A DNA stretch of 13,151 nucleotides. Origin: DATKLX01 sp035542155. Its GTDB lineage: Bacteria > Chloroflexota > Anaerolineae > Anaerolineales > Anaerolineaceae. A program made the position numbers and the translations under genes. Under the pieces are notes generated by a model that saw only the letters and a program-made list of their open reading frames with translations, made no database searches and was not told where the DNA came from. Of the stretch, positions 6,011 to 13,129 are shown piece by piece (within the stretch, counting starts at the first letter, position 1; every line of letters begins with the position of its first letter). The stretch covers positions 1 to 13,151 of the forward strand of contig DATKLX010000069.1 in assembly GCA_035542155.1 (NCBI GenBank). Direction: 5' to 3'.

Positions 6011-8356
6011 ATGGATACGATGAATACGAACAAACGCTGGTGGGATTTACTCTCTGTGATTTTTCTGGTGATCACGGAGATGACCGTCGTGGCCCGCCTC
6101 TACGCAACACAATGGACTACCGGTTTAGAAAGAATCGAATACCTGACCTTCCTGGGGATCGTCCTGGGCCTGGCACTCGGGCAAAGCAAATTTTCTCCCC
6201 GAGTCGTTCAACTGCTCGGCCTCGCCTATACTATTATCGTCGTACCATGGCAGATGGTCTCAGAGCAAACGAAGGATGCCTTGTGGAGTGATCGTCTGGC
6301 CAGCCTGGTGGGCCGTTTGACGATCGTCACAAACCAGTTCCTCAACCATCACGTCGTCGATGATTCTATTTTATTCATCACCTTGATGGCTTTTCTCTTC
6401 TGGCTGTTAGGGATGACCGCAGGATATACGTTAACCCGATATGGGAACCCGTGGACGGCAATCCTCCCTACCGGCCTGACGTTATTCATTATTAATAATT
6501 ACGACTCGACCTTACCCTCCAGCGGAAGGTTTATCGGCACATTTCTGTTTTTTGCCCTGCTGATCATCGGGCGATTGACGTATTTGCGTTATAAAACGAA
6601 CTGGCAGGAACGTGGGATCGTCCAATCACCGGAAGCAGGGTTGGATATCGGAAAAGCGGTGATCGCCGCTGTGATCGTGCTCGTACTGCTTACCTGGACC
6701 GCCCCGGCGATAGCATCGAGCTCTGAATCCGCACGCCAGTTCTGGGAGTCGATTTCGCACCCCTGGGATACCGTGCGAAATCGTTTCTCCGATGCAGTGG
6801 CCAGCTTGAAAGGTTCCGTCGGACTGGTAGCCGATTTCTACGGCGATTCCATGCAACTGGGAACCGGGACGCATCTGGGCAATGATCTGGTGATGAAGAT
6901 CGACGCCTCCAGCCCTCAGCCGCCCGGGAGCCGCTATTACTGGCGGGCGAGAAGCTATGATACTTATAGCAGCCGAGACGGGTGGCATACTACCATCACA
7001 AACCAGAAGACTTTTTCCCCGAAGGATAGTGAGATCAAGTATCCAAACTGGGTTGGTCGGGAGACGATCCAGTTTACCATCTCGTCGCGAATTTCCCAAT
7101 TGCGGACAGTCTATACCGGCCCAGCGCCTTTGTGGATCAGCCGGCCGGGGGACTTGGTTTTGGATTATGCGGATGATGGGTCTGCGGATGTCGCGACTAT
7201 CCTGGCGACCCCTCCGATCAAGGCGGGGGAAACATACCAGGTGCGATCCTGGGTGGGAACACCGGGCATTGTCGATCTGCAAAAATCGGGCGATACCTAC
7301 CCACAATGGGTCTCCGATCATTATCTCCAACTTCCGGATCATTTCTCTCCACGAGTGAAGGAACTGGCAAGAACGATCACCAGGGGGACCAAAAACCCAT
7401 ACGACGCCGCAGACGCCATCACGAAATACCTCCGGTCCAACATCACCTACCAGAATTCAGTACCGAGTGCGCCCATAGGGGTCGATCCCATCGAGTATTT
7501 TCTATTCGATGTCAAAGGGGGGTTCTGCAACTATTATGCTTCTGCGGAAGTGTTGATGCTGCGTTCCTTGGGAATTCCGGCACGGATGTCGGTCGGTTTT
7601 GCTCAGGGACAGGTCCAGCAGGGCAATGACACGACCTTTTACGTACGTTACCGGGATGCCCACGCCTGGCCCGAAGTCTATTTTAATGGATACGGTTGGG
7701 TAGAGTTCGAGCCAACCGTATCTCAACCCGACCGCCAGCTTCCAGCGGCCAGCCTGGCCGGCGCCGGCGAGGGTGCAAACCAACTGCCAGACATGTATCT
7801 GAATGCTGCAAACCGCGGCCTGGCTCGCGAAGACACCAATTTGCCAGAGAAACCTACCGGTGACCGGTCCACCACGGTGCCCAGCGTACCTGTGCGCCGG
7901 CTGCCAACCACGGTCTGGTTGGGGTTTGGCCTTGGCTGTTTGATGCTGGTTTGGGGCAGCTATAATTTACTCCGCTATCGCTTTCAGGGAACTGCCTTCC
8001 CGATCCTTCTCAATGAAGCCATCGAGCAGCGCGGGATCACGGCTCCAATATGGCTGCGATTGTGGGTCAGCAGGGTTTCCCTATCTCCAGTACAAAAGGC
8101 TTATAATGGGATAAACCGGTCTCTGAGAATATTAGGCAAAACTGCCCCGGTTTCCGCGACCCCCACGGAGCGAGCGATCAGTCTATCTGCGGTATTACCC
8201 TCGGCTACTGAGCCCACCAATATTCTGGTGAACGAATATGAGCGCGACCAGTACAGTAAGAATCCGGGGGACAATACTGCCGCTCACCTGGCATGGAAAA
8301 AGATTTGGAACCTGACCATCCGCTCCTTGATCAGGCGGCTGCTTCACCGGGAATAA
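6011..8356 (+). CDS. TgpA-like membrane transglutaminase-fold protein
   Basis: A 781-residue protein with the full TgpA layout. Five or more hydrophobic segments occupy residues about 12-190, and a further one lies at about 212-236. A long extracytoplasmic part follows with the transglutaminase core at about 455-570, then a linker rich in Pro/Thr (about 570-630), a single transmembrane segment (about 633-655) and a DUF4129-like cytosolic tail (about 660-781, with the AW motif near residue 761). Catalytic residues are visible: C506 in GGFCNYYASAEVLMLRSLGI, H551 in DAHAWPEVYF, and the third acid in GWVEFEPT, where E567 stands where many relatives have Asp. Such proteins are thought to be protein-modifying or protease-like enzymes on the outer face of the membrane. 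The usual neighbours (MoxR ATPase, DUF58 protein) are not in this window. The start is ATG at 6011; a second ATG three codons on is possible. The cyclase follows after 57 bp and is probably cotranscribed. Confidence 0.88.
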   Translation: MDTMNTNKRWWDLLSVIFLVITEMTVVARLYATQWTTGLERIEYLTFLGIVLGLALGQSKFSPRVVQLLGLAYTIIVVPWQMVSEQTKDALWSDRLASLVGRLTIVTNQFLNHHVVDDSILFITLMAFLFWLLGMTAGYTLTRYGNPWTAILPTGLTLFIINNYDSTLPSSGRFIGTFLFFALLIIGRLTYLRYKTNWQERGIVQSPEAGLDIGKAVIAAVIVLVLLTWTAPAIASSSESARQFWESISHPWDTVRNRFSDAVASLKGSVGLVADFYGDSMQLGTGTHLGNDLVMKIDASSPQPPGSRYYWRARSYDTYSSRDGWHTTITNQKTFSPKDSEIKYPNWVGRETIQFTISSRISQLRTVYTGPAPLWISRPGDLVLDYADDGSADVATILATPPIKAGETYQVRSWVGTPGIVDLQKSGDTYPQWVSDHYLQLPDHFSPRVKELARTITRGTKNPYDAADAITKYLRSNITYQNSVPSAPIGVDPIEYFLFDVKGGFCNYYASAEVLMLRSLGIPARMSVGFAQGQVQQGNDTTFYVRYRDAHAWPEVYFNGYGWVEFEPTVSQPDRQLPAASLAGAGEGANQLPDMYLNAANRGLAREDTNLPEKPTGDRSTTVPSVPVRRLPTTVWLGFGLGCLMLVWGSYNLLRYRFQGTAFPILLNEAIEQRGITAPIWLRLWVSRVSLSPVQKAYNGINRSLRILGKTAPVSATPTERAISLSAVLPSATEPTNILVNEYERDQYSKNPGDNTAAHLAWKKIWNLTIRSLIRRLLHRE

Positions 8357-8413
8357 TCCACCCCAATATACAAGGGGAAATCCGCACCGCAAGCGAATAC
8401 CAACGGAAAATTC

Positions 8414-10132
8414 ATGAACAACGTCACGATTCCATCTGATGCAACCCTCTCCAACCAGGTTTTTCAGCTCAGCCGCCAGGTCGATCAGATGGTGAGCCTG
8501 ATTTTTCAGGCCAGGCCCGCTTCCCTTCCCGGCTCGGTTTATGATGGATTAAGCCGCTTATCGGCAACCCTGGCTGAGGTAGCCGCAAAAGTCAAAGAGC
8601 AGGATGCTGAACGGCAGAACCTGCGCGCTCTGGCGGGAATCGGGGAAGTGGTAAACAGCTCCCTTGAGCTGGATGTCGTCCTGAGAATCGTCATGGATAC
8701 CCTCGTCCGGCTGACCGGCGCTGAGCGGGGATTTCTCATGCTGCGAAATGAAACAGGGGAATTAACCATCCGAATTGCCCGTAACTGGGAGCAGGAATCG
8801 ATCCAATCCTCGGATGCTGCTTTCAGCCGCACTATCATCAACCGGGTCGCCCAGGAGAGCCAGCCAGTCTTAACCACTAACGCCCAGGAAGACCCTCGTT
8901 TCGAAGGTCAGGAAAGCGTGGTCGCTTATAACTTGCGATCGGTTTTATGCGTTCCCTTGATGGTGAAGGATCGAGTGATTGGGGTAATCTATGCGGATAA
9001 TCGCATCCGCAGTGGGATCTTCACCGAAGTAGAGCGGGACTTGCTGGTCGCCTTTGCGAACCAGGCGGCCGTTGCCATAGAAAATGCGGGCTTGTTTGCA
9101 TCGGTCAATCGCTCGCTCGCCGAGGTCACCGAACTTAAGAATCTGATGGACAATATTTTTGCTTCCATTGCCAGTGGGGTAATCACCTCAGATATCGAGG
9201 CGAATATCACCCTGTGCAATCGGGCGGCCGAGTCCATCCTGGACCATCCGGCGAAGGATCTGGTCGGGCGGCGGTTAGATCGATCTATCCCAGGATTATC
9301 TCCATTCTTGACCGCTCCTCTCAACCAAGTGTTGCAGTCCAATCAACCGATCATTGGGCTCGAATGCAGCCCGGAGCTGCCAAATCGAGGCACGGTTGAT
9401 TTGCGTTTCAATTTATCCCCCCTGGTGGATGCCCAGCAGACGACGCAAGGTGTGGCGATCGTACTCGACGACCTTACCGAGAAAAAACGCCTCGAAGCGC
9501 AGAGGCGGCTTCTCGAAAGGATGGTTTCGCCGGCAGTCCTGGCTCAGATCGACCCGGACAGCCTGCAATTGGGAGGCCACCGCGCAGAAATCACGGTCCT
9601 GTTCGCGGATATCCGCGGCTTTACCTCGTTTAGTGAAGGGTTGGACCCCGAACGGTTGGTGGCAATTCTTAACCGCCACATCGCAGCGGCCGCAGAAGCA
9701 GTTCTTTCGATGGAAGGCACGATCGACAAGTTCCTCGGGGATGCGATTATGGCCTGGTTCAACGCCCCGGTTCCCCAAGCGGACCATGTCTTGAGGGCAG
9801 TCCACTCGGCCGTGGCGATCCGCTCCGCAATCCAGGCGATCCACAAGGATCTGCCGCCCCACTTGCGCCTGTCCTTTGGGGTAGGAATCCACTGCGGGGA
9901 GGCAGTCCTGGGCTGGATGGGGACTGAACGGCGCCTGGAGTATACTGCAATTGGAGACTGCATCAATACGGCGAAGCGGATCCAGGAAAATGCGGCAGGG
10001 GGAGAAATCCTGATTACAGCGGATTGTTACCAGCGGGTGAAAAATCAGGTTTCCGCGGTCCATGCACCGCCGATCCTGGCGAAAGGAAAAAGGGAACCGC
10101 TGCGGGTTTACCGCGTCAATGGCCTGATCTAA
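8414..10132 (+). CDS. GAF-PAS-class III adenylate cyclase
   Basis: A 572-residue soluble signalling protein, with no transmembrane segment visible. A helical N-terminus (about 1-70, with AEVAAKVKEQDAERQNLRAL) leads to a GAF domain (about 72-228, with CVPLMVKDRVIGVIYADNR), then a PAS domain (about 238-352), a short helical linker (LTEKKRLEAQRRLLERM) and a class III nucleotide cyclase domain (about 385-570). The active-site set is complete: metal-binding D399 (LFADIRGF) and D443 (KFLGDAIMAW), adenine-selecting K439 and D515 (YTAIGDCINTAKR), and transition-state N518 and R522. That Lys/Asp pair points to ATP as substrate and cAMP as product, rather than cGMP. The GAF and PAS ligands cannot be told from sequence. 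Initiation at ATG 8414 has only a weak GGAAAA nearby. The gene lies 57 bp after the TgpA-like gene and its stop is 5 bp from the stop of the converging peptidase gene. Confidence 0.9.
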   Translation: MNNVTIPSDATLSNQVFQLSRQVDQMVSLIFQARPASLPGSVYDGLSRLSATLAEVAAKVKEQDAERQNLRALAGIGEVVNSSLELDVVLRIVMDTLVRLTGAERGFLMLRNETGELTIRIARNWEQESIQSSDAAFSRTIINRVAQESQPVLTTNAQEDPRFEGQESVVAYNLRSVLCVPLMVKDRVIGVIYADNRIRSGIFTEVERDLLVAFANQAAVAIENAGLFASVNRSLAEVTELKNLMDNIFASIASGVITSDIEANITLCNRAAESILDHPAKDLVGRRLDRSIPGLSPFLTAPLNQVLQSNQPIIGLECSPELPNRGTVDLRFNLSPLVDAQQTTQGVAIVLDDLTEKKRLEAQRRLLERMVSPAVLAQIDPDSLQLGGHRAEITVLFADIRGFTSFSEGLDPERLVAILNRHIAAAAEAVLSMEGTIDKFLGDAIMAWFNAPVPQADHVLRAVHSAVAIRSAIQAIHKDLPPHLRLSFGVGIHCGEAVLGWMGTERRLEYTAIGDCINTAKRIQENAAGGEILITADCYQRVKNQVSAVHAPPILAKGKREPLRVYRVNGLI

Positions 10133-10137
10133 TTCAT

Positions 10138-11283
10138 CTAATTCTTTTCGAGCGTGTTCCAGGTCTCAGTGACAATCTGGAATAACTGTTCCATCCCCAG
10201 CGACAGTGGTGGGGTGAAAATCGACTCCTGCAGAGTGTGAGCCCCTGTCCCACGGGTCATCCCGATGCAAATTGCACTCAGGCCACGGCTCAGGGGGATA
10301 TTCGCGTCTGTGGACCCGATCCCCGGGATGGGTTGGATCCCCAACCCGCGCAGACACCGTTTCGCCAGCTTGACCAGGGGATGATTGGCAGGAATTTCTC
10401 CGGCCGGACGGTTCCCGATGATCTCTGCTTCCAGGCGGACCCCGGAGTCAGGATGATTAAAATCGTGGACCAGATTTTCAACCCGGTCGATCAATTTTAC
10501 CAATGATTTAGGATTTTCAGAGCGCAGATCGATCTCACACCAGGCATATGGTGCGATGGTATTGATCGAGATACCCCCTTGAATGATGCCAACGTTCAGG
10601 ATTGTTTTGGGTTTATCGGGAAGGGGGATTTCCGCCAGGCAATTGATAAACCGCGCCAATTCGTGAATGGCAGATGGCCGGCCAAAATCGATCCAGGAAT
10701 GTCCTCCCTGGGTGTGGCAACTGACCCGGTACCGCCGAACCCCTAAACCCCGGTAGAAAATTTCTCCCAGCCCCATTCCCTCGAGGACCAGGTAAGCCAG
10801 CGGGCTGGCTTCATGCTGACCTTCAAAACGATCGACGATCGCGCGGATGCCTTTTAAATCTCCCAGGCCTTCTTCCCCGGTTGTCCCGATCAACCACAGG
10901 TCCCCAGCCGGAAGGAATCCTTCTTCTCTATATCGCCAGACCAGGCCGATCAGGCAGGCGAGACTCAGGGAATTATCCCCGATCCCCGGGCCAGAAATCC
11001 GGTCCGGGGTACGGATGAGCCCTAATGGAGTCTCGCGAGGGAAGACGGTATCCAAATGGGCAGTGACCAGTACCGGCCGGCGGCCGAAATCCATTCCAAT
11101 GAACCGTGCGAGAACATTTCCCATCGCATCTATTTCAACATCCGCTAACCCTTCTTCCTGGAAAATACTGGCAAGAAATTCGGCCCGTTTCATTTCCTCG
11201 GAGGTAGGCGCGGGGATCTTCTGGATCTCGCAGGCCAAATCCAGGATCCGCTGGATGGATGGATCACCAGGGAGTGGGCTCAT
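10138..11283 (-). CDS. M20-family metallopeptidase / amidohydrolase
   Basis: A 381-residue protein with the full M20 two-metal site: H76 in VTAHLDTV, D103 in GPGIGDNSLSLACL (bridging Asp), catalytic E137 and metal-binding E138 in GTTGEEGLGDLKG, E168 in YLVLEG and H349 in GTGAHTLQES. Residues 192-196 (QGGHS) belong to the lid/dimerisation domain (about 178-290). GSTDANIPLSRG (323-334) is a common late motif of PepT/ArgE-like members. The family hydrolyses peptide or acyl-amide bonds; the substrate here is unknown. The start is ATG at 11283-11281, which overlaps the TGA of the upstream PfkB-like gene as ATGA. A longer open frame reaches to about 11520, but its extra 79 residues lie over the kinase gene and are not protein-like. 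The overlap predicts coupled translation with the kinase. No signal peptide is seen, so it is cytosolic. Confidence 0.87.
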   Translation of the reverse strand: MSPLPGDPSIQRILDLACEIQKIPAPTSEEMKRAEFLASIFQEEGLADVEIDAMGNVLARFIGMDFGRRPVLVTAHLDTVFPRETPLGLIRTPDRISGPGIGDNSLSLACLIGLVWRYREEGFLPAGDLWLIGTTGEEGLGDLKGIRAIVDRFEGQHEASPLAYLVLEGMGLGEIFYRGLGVRRYRVSCHTQGGHSWIDFGRPSAIHELARFINCLAEIPLPDKPKTILNVGIIQGGISINTIAPYAWCEIDLRSENPKSLVKLIDRVENLVHDFNHPDSGVRLEAEIIGNRPAGEIPANHPLVKLAKRCLRGLGIQPIPGIGSTDANIPLSRGLSAICIGMTRGTGAHTLQESIFTPPLSLGMEQLFQIVTETWNTLEKN

Positions 11284-12305
11284 GCTTTTCGAATCAAATT
11301 TCTCAAGGAGCTGATCCTTAATTTGGCCAGGGGGGGGTATGCGTCCATCGTATAGAATACGCCGGTTCCTTCGAGAGTGAACGAAGCAGAAATATTTCCA
11401 TATAGAACAGCTTCCAGAGGTAGATAGGTCGTCCGGAATCCCGCTAAAAAGCCACCGCAAAAAGCATCCCCGGTTCCAGTGGGATCGACGAGACGGGCTG
11501 GATAGGCTGGCACGATCCAACGAGCATGGCTGGCATGATCATACAATATCTGGCCGCGGTCTCCGCGCTTGATAACGATCAGCTCACAACCATAACTTGC
11601 CAATTCCTCGGCCATTGCCCAGAGGTCACTGGTCCGGCCCTGGAAAAGATTGCGAATTTTCTCCTCATTGGTGAGGAAGGCCGTCAGACCAGAGAGAACC
11701 GCGGGGATCCCATCAAAGAAGGTCGGGTTCATGTATCCAGGACCAGCATCCAGGGTGATGGTGGTAATATGCCCCTGCCGGAAGGTCGAGGGCAGGAGCG
11801 TGTGAGCCAGATAATCCATCGGGCAAATGTGGGCCGACCCGGCATCCAGATAATCAGAGGGGATATCCGTCAGGCGAGGGGAGAGCGGATCCATTCGGAT
11901 CCGGCTATCTATTCCACCAGAAGGGGGGCGATAGTCGAGCAGGCTTTTAGGGAATGGATAGCCAAGGCGCGCGAAATGAGCCACAGGATCTTCTTCCAGC
12001 GAGGTACCCCCAGCCGTGTACCCAGTGAAACGACGTAAATCGACCGGTTCGGGAAGGATATGGATCCCGTGGATATCAAAACCGCGCTGTCTGATATTGG
12101 AGATCCAATCCTGGGGATAATTATCGCCAATCCTCCCTAGCAGACCGATTCCCTGTTCCCATAAGGACAGGCCGGAAGCAGCGTATAAGAGACTACCTCC
12201 CAGGACATCCAGGCATTGGGAACTGTCTGGTAAGAGGAGAAAATCCCTTTGGAGCTTTCCAGCAATAACAAAGCGTAGGGTGGGAGTGGTTCCCGGATCC
12301 AGCAT
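11280..12305 (-). CDS. PfkB-family carbohydrate/nucleoside kinase
   Basis: A 341-residue ribokinase-fold protein. The N-terminal strand RFVIAGKLQRDF (11-22) is followed by DVLGGSLLYAAS (33-44, glycine pair of signature 1) and GLLGRIGDNYPQDW. The C-terminal signature 2 is DPTGTGDAFCGGFLAGF (274-290), with the anion-hole GTGD and the catalytic base D280. Family members phosphorylate a sugar, nucleoside or related alcohol with ATP. A long, less conserved part at about 88-150 (RRFTGYTAGGTSLEEDP and onward) probably forms much of the substrate lid and gives no clear clue to substrate. The start is ATG at 12305, 17 bp after the stop of the preceding small membrane protein gene, without a recognisable Shine-Dalgarno. 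Its TGA overlaps the ATG of the M20 gene. Ribokinase, fructokinase or adenosine-kinase-like roles are all possible. Confidence 0.83.
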   Translation of the reverse strand: MLDPGTTPTLRFVIAGKLQRDFLLLPDSSQCLDVLGGSLLYAASGLSLWEQGIGLLGRIGDNYPQDWISNIRQRGFDIHGIHILPEPVDLRRFTGYTAGGTSLEEDPVAHFARLGYPFPKSLLDYRPPSGGIDSRIRMDPLSPRLTDIPSDYLDAGSAHICPMDYLAHTLLPSTFRQGHITTITLDAGPGYMNPTFFDGIPAVLSGLTAFLTNEEKIRNLFQGRTSDLWAMAEELASYGCELIVIKRGDRGQILYDHASHARWIVPAYPARLVDPTGTGDAFCGGFLAGFRTTYLPLEAVLYGNISASFTLEGTGVFYTMDAYPPLAKLRISSLRNLIRKA

Positions 12306-12322
12306 ACTATCTGGCGGGGACT

Positions 12323-12529
12323 TTAATCTTTGCCGATGTCCGCGATCATGCGCAACAGGCCTAATACCCCCAGGCCTACCTTCACTCCTTCGCCAGTACT
12401 TAACCTGGGCTCAACGTTTTGCTGTTCAGCGCGTTGAAGGATTATATAGGCTGCACCCAGGCCAGTCAGAAGGCCGATCGCGGCGCCAATGATCATGACT
12501 CTCGTCTTCCAGGTGTTATTATTTTCCAT
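12323..12529 (-). CDS. Small two-segment membrane protein, function unknown
   Basis: A 68-residue protein. Polar start MENNNTWKTR, then a glycine/alanine-rich hydrophobic segment (about 11-32, VMIIGAAIGLLTGLGAAYII), a polar loop (RAEQQNVEPRLSTGEGVK) and a second, weaker hydrophobic part (about 51-63, VGLGVLGLLRMIA) ending IGKD. The first helix has glycine-zipper character like that in YtxH-type proteins, but I do not recognise the family. ATG at 12529 is preceded by AGAGGG at about 6 nt, a usable Shine-Dalgarno. A TATAAT lies 20 nt upstream. It is located between the 141-residue membrane protein and the PfkB-like gene, with short gaps on both sides. Confidence 0.6.
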   Translation of the reverse strand: MENNNTWKTRVMIIGAAIGLLTGLGAAYIILQRAEQQNVEPRLSTGEGVKVGLGVLGLLRMIADIGKD

Positions 12530-12549
12530 AATTGCCCTCTAACATCAAA

Positions 12550-12555
12550 ATTATA
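12550..12555 (-). promoter_or_regulatory. Candidate -10 box before the 68-residue protein
   Basis: TATAAT on the minus strand in the 49-bp gap between the two small membrane protein genes, 20 nt before the ATG. This would place the transcript start about 13 nt before the ATG and still include the AGAGGG ribosome site. The -35 region is not convincing. It could give the kinase-peptidase genes a promoter separate from the 141-residue gene. Confidence 0.4.
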
Positions 12556-12578
12556 CCCAAAAATTAACGGAAGATCTT

Positions 12579-13004
12579 TTAAGGCTTTCTCTTGACTACC
12601 GTCTGAACCCCGGCGATCCAACTTCTTACATCGATCACGGGACGGGCTAACCGGTCAGAAAATTCCTGGATCTTTTTCCCATAATGATCCACATAGATCT
12701 GGGCGAGGTGACTGTACCCAGGCAGGATTTGAAGGAGACGGGTGACGCCGAAAGCCAGTGCGCCAAAAATCGCCAGCATGATCAGCAGGATAACAAAGAG
12801 CGGAAGAATGAGAAAAATAGCGGAAATATTCCCCCAGCGGGCAACCTGCTGGTTCGAACCCAACGCAGCCAGTACTCCCAGGGCTGTCAGAATGATCGCA
12901 CAAAGGAGGATCGGTAATAGAATTTGCTGAAAGGCTTGCCTGCGATGTTCTTGATAAGTGACCGGGTTTGGAGAGACATTTTGATTACCAATTCGGTTGT
13001 TCAT
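12579..13004 (-). CDS. Two-pass membrane protein, function unknown
   Basis: A 141-residue protein with a polar N-terminus (about 1-27, YQEHRRQAFQQ), two strongly hydrophobic segments (about 28-48, ILLPILLCAIILTALGVLAA, and about 61-88, ISAIFLILPLFVILLIMLAI) and a basic, amphipathic C-terminal tail (about 95-141, YVDHYGKKIQEFSDRLARPV). The profile fits an inner-membrane hairpin protein with both ends in the cytosol. I do not recognise a family. There is no Shine-Dalgarno before ATG 13004, but TAAAAT ends 6 nt upstream, which suggests a leaderless message. It is the first gene of the minus-strand group that runs to the M20 gene. Confidence 0.65.
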   Translation of the reverse strand: MNNRIGNQNVSPNPVTYQEHRRQAFQQILLPILLCAIILTALGVLAALGSNQQVARWGNISAIFLILPLFVILLIMLAIFGALAFGVTRLLQILPGYSHLAQIYVDHYGKKIQEFSDRLARPVIDVRSWIAGVQTVVKRKP

Positions 13005-13010
13005 GTCATT

Positions 13011-13016
13011 ATTTTA
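13011..13016 (-). promoter_or_regulatory. Candidate -10 box at the 141-residue protein gene
   Basis: TAAAAT on the minus strand (five of six to consensus), with 6 nt to the ATG at 13004. The expected start of transcription falls on or next to the A of the ATG. The matching -35 is poor. Confidence 0.35.
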
Positions 13017-13085
13017 GCATGACCTCAGGAATTATTGATAGGGAAAAATGGTGAAAGAGAAAAAACACAATGTTCAATTTGCGGA

Positions 13086-13115
13086 TAGACATAAAAAGAA
13101 AAAATCAAGTATAAT
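13086..13115 (+). promoter_or_regulatory. Strong sigma-70-type promoter reading out of the right edge
   Basis: TAGACA (13086-13091, five of six to the -35), an 18-nt A-rich spacer and TATAAT (13110-13115, perfect -10). This is the best promoter match in the window. Transcription would begin near 13122 and read rightwards into sequence outside the window, so an unseen gene probably starts just beyond 13151. Confidence 0.65.
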
Positions 13116-13129
13116 ACTGTTGATTATAC
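13109..13129. repeat. Perfect inverted repeat over the -10 box
   Basis: GTATAAT (13109-13115) and ATTATAC (13123-13129) are a perfect 7-bp inverted repeat with a 7-nt spacer. It covers the -10 and start region of the + promoter and, by symmetry, places a second TATAAT on the minus strand (13128-13123). This may be an operator for a dimeric repressor, a pair of divergent promoters, or both. Confidence 0.45.

Noticed and set aside
6626..7342. Minus-strand 238-residue open frame within the transglutaminase gene
   Set aside because: Antisense to a gene with continuous domain structure; its start is unsupported and its composition is shadow-like.
8361..8379. CCCC/GGGG mini-hairpin between the transglutaminase and cyclase genes
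   Set aside because: A 4-bp stem with no T-tract is too weak to call a terminator; read-through into the cyclase is more likely.
11284..11520. N-terminal extension of the M20 protein to about 11520
   Set aside because: The 79 extra residues overlap the kinase signature region in another frame, look unlike a protein start, and the ATG at 11283 gives a normal M20 N-terminus with ATGA coupling.
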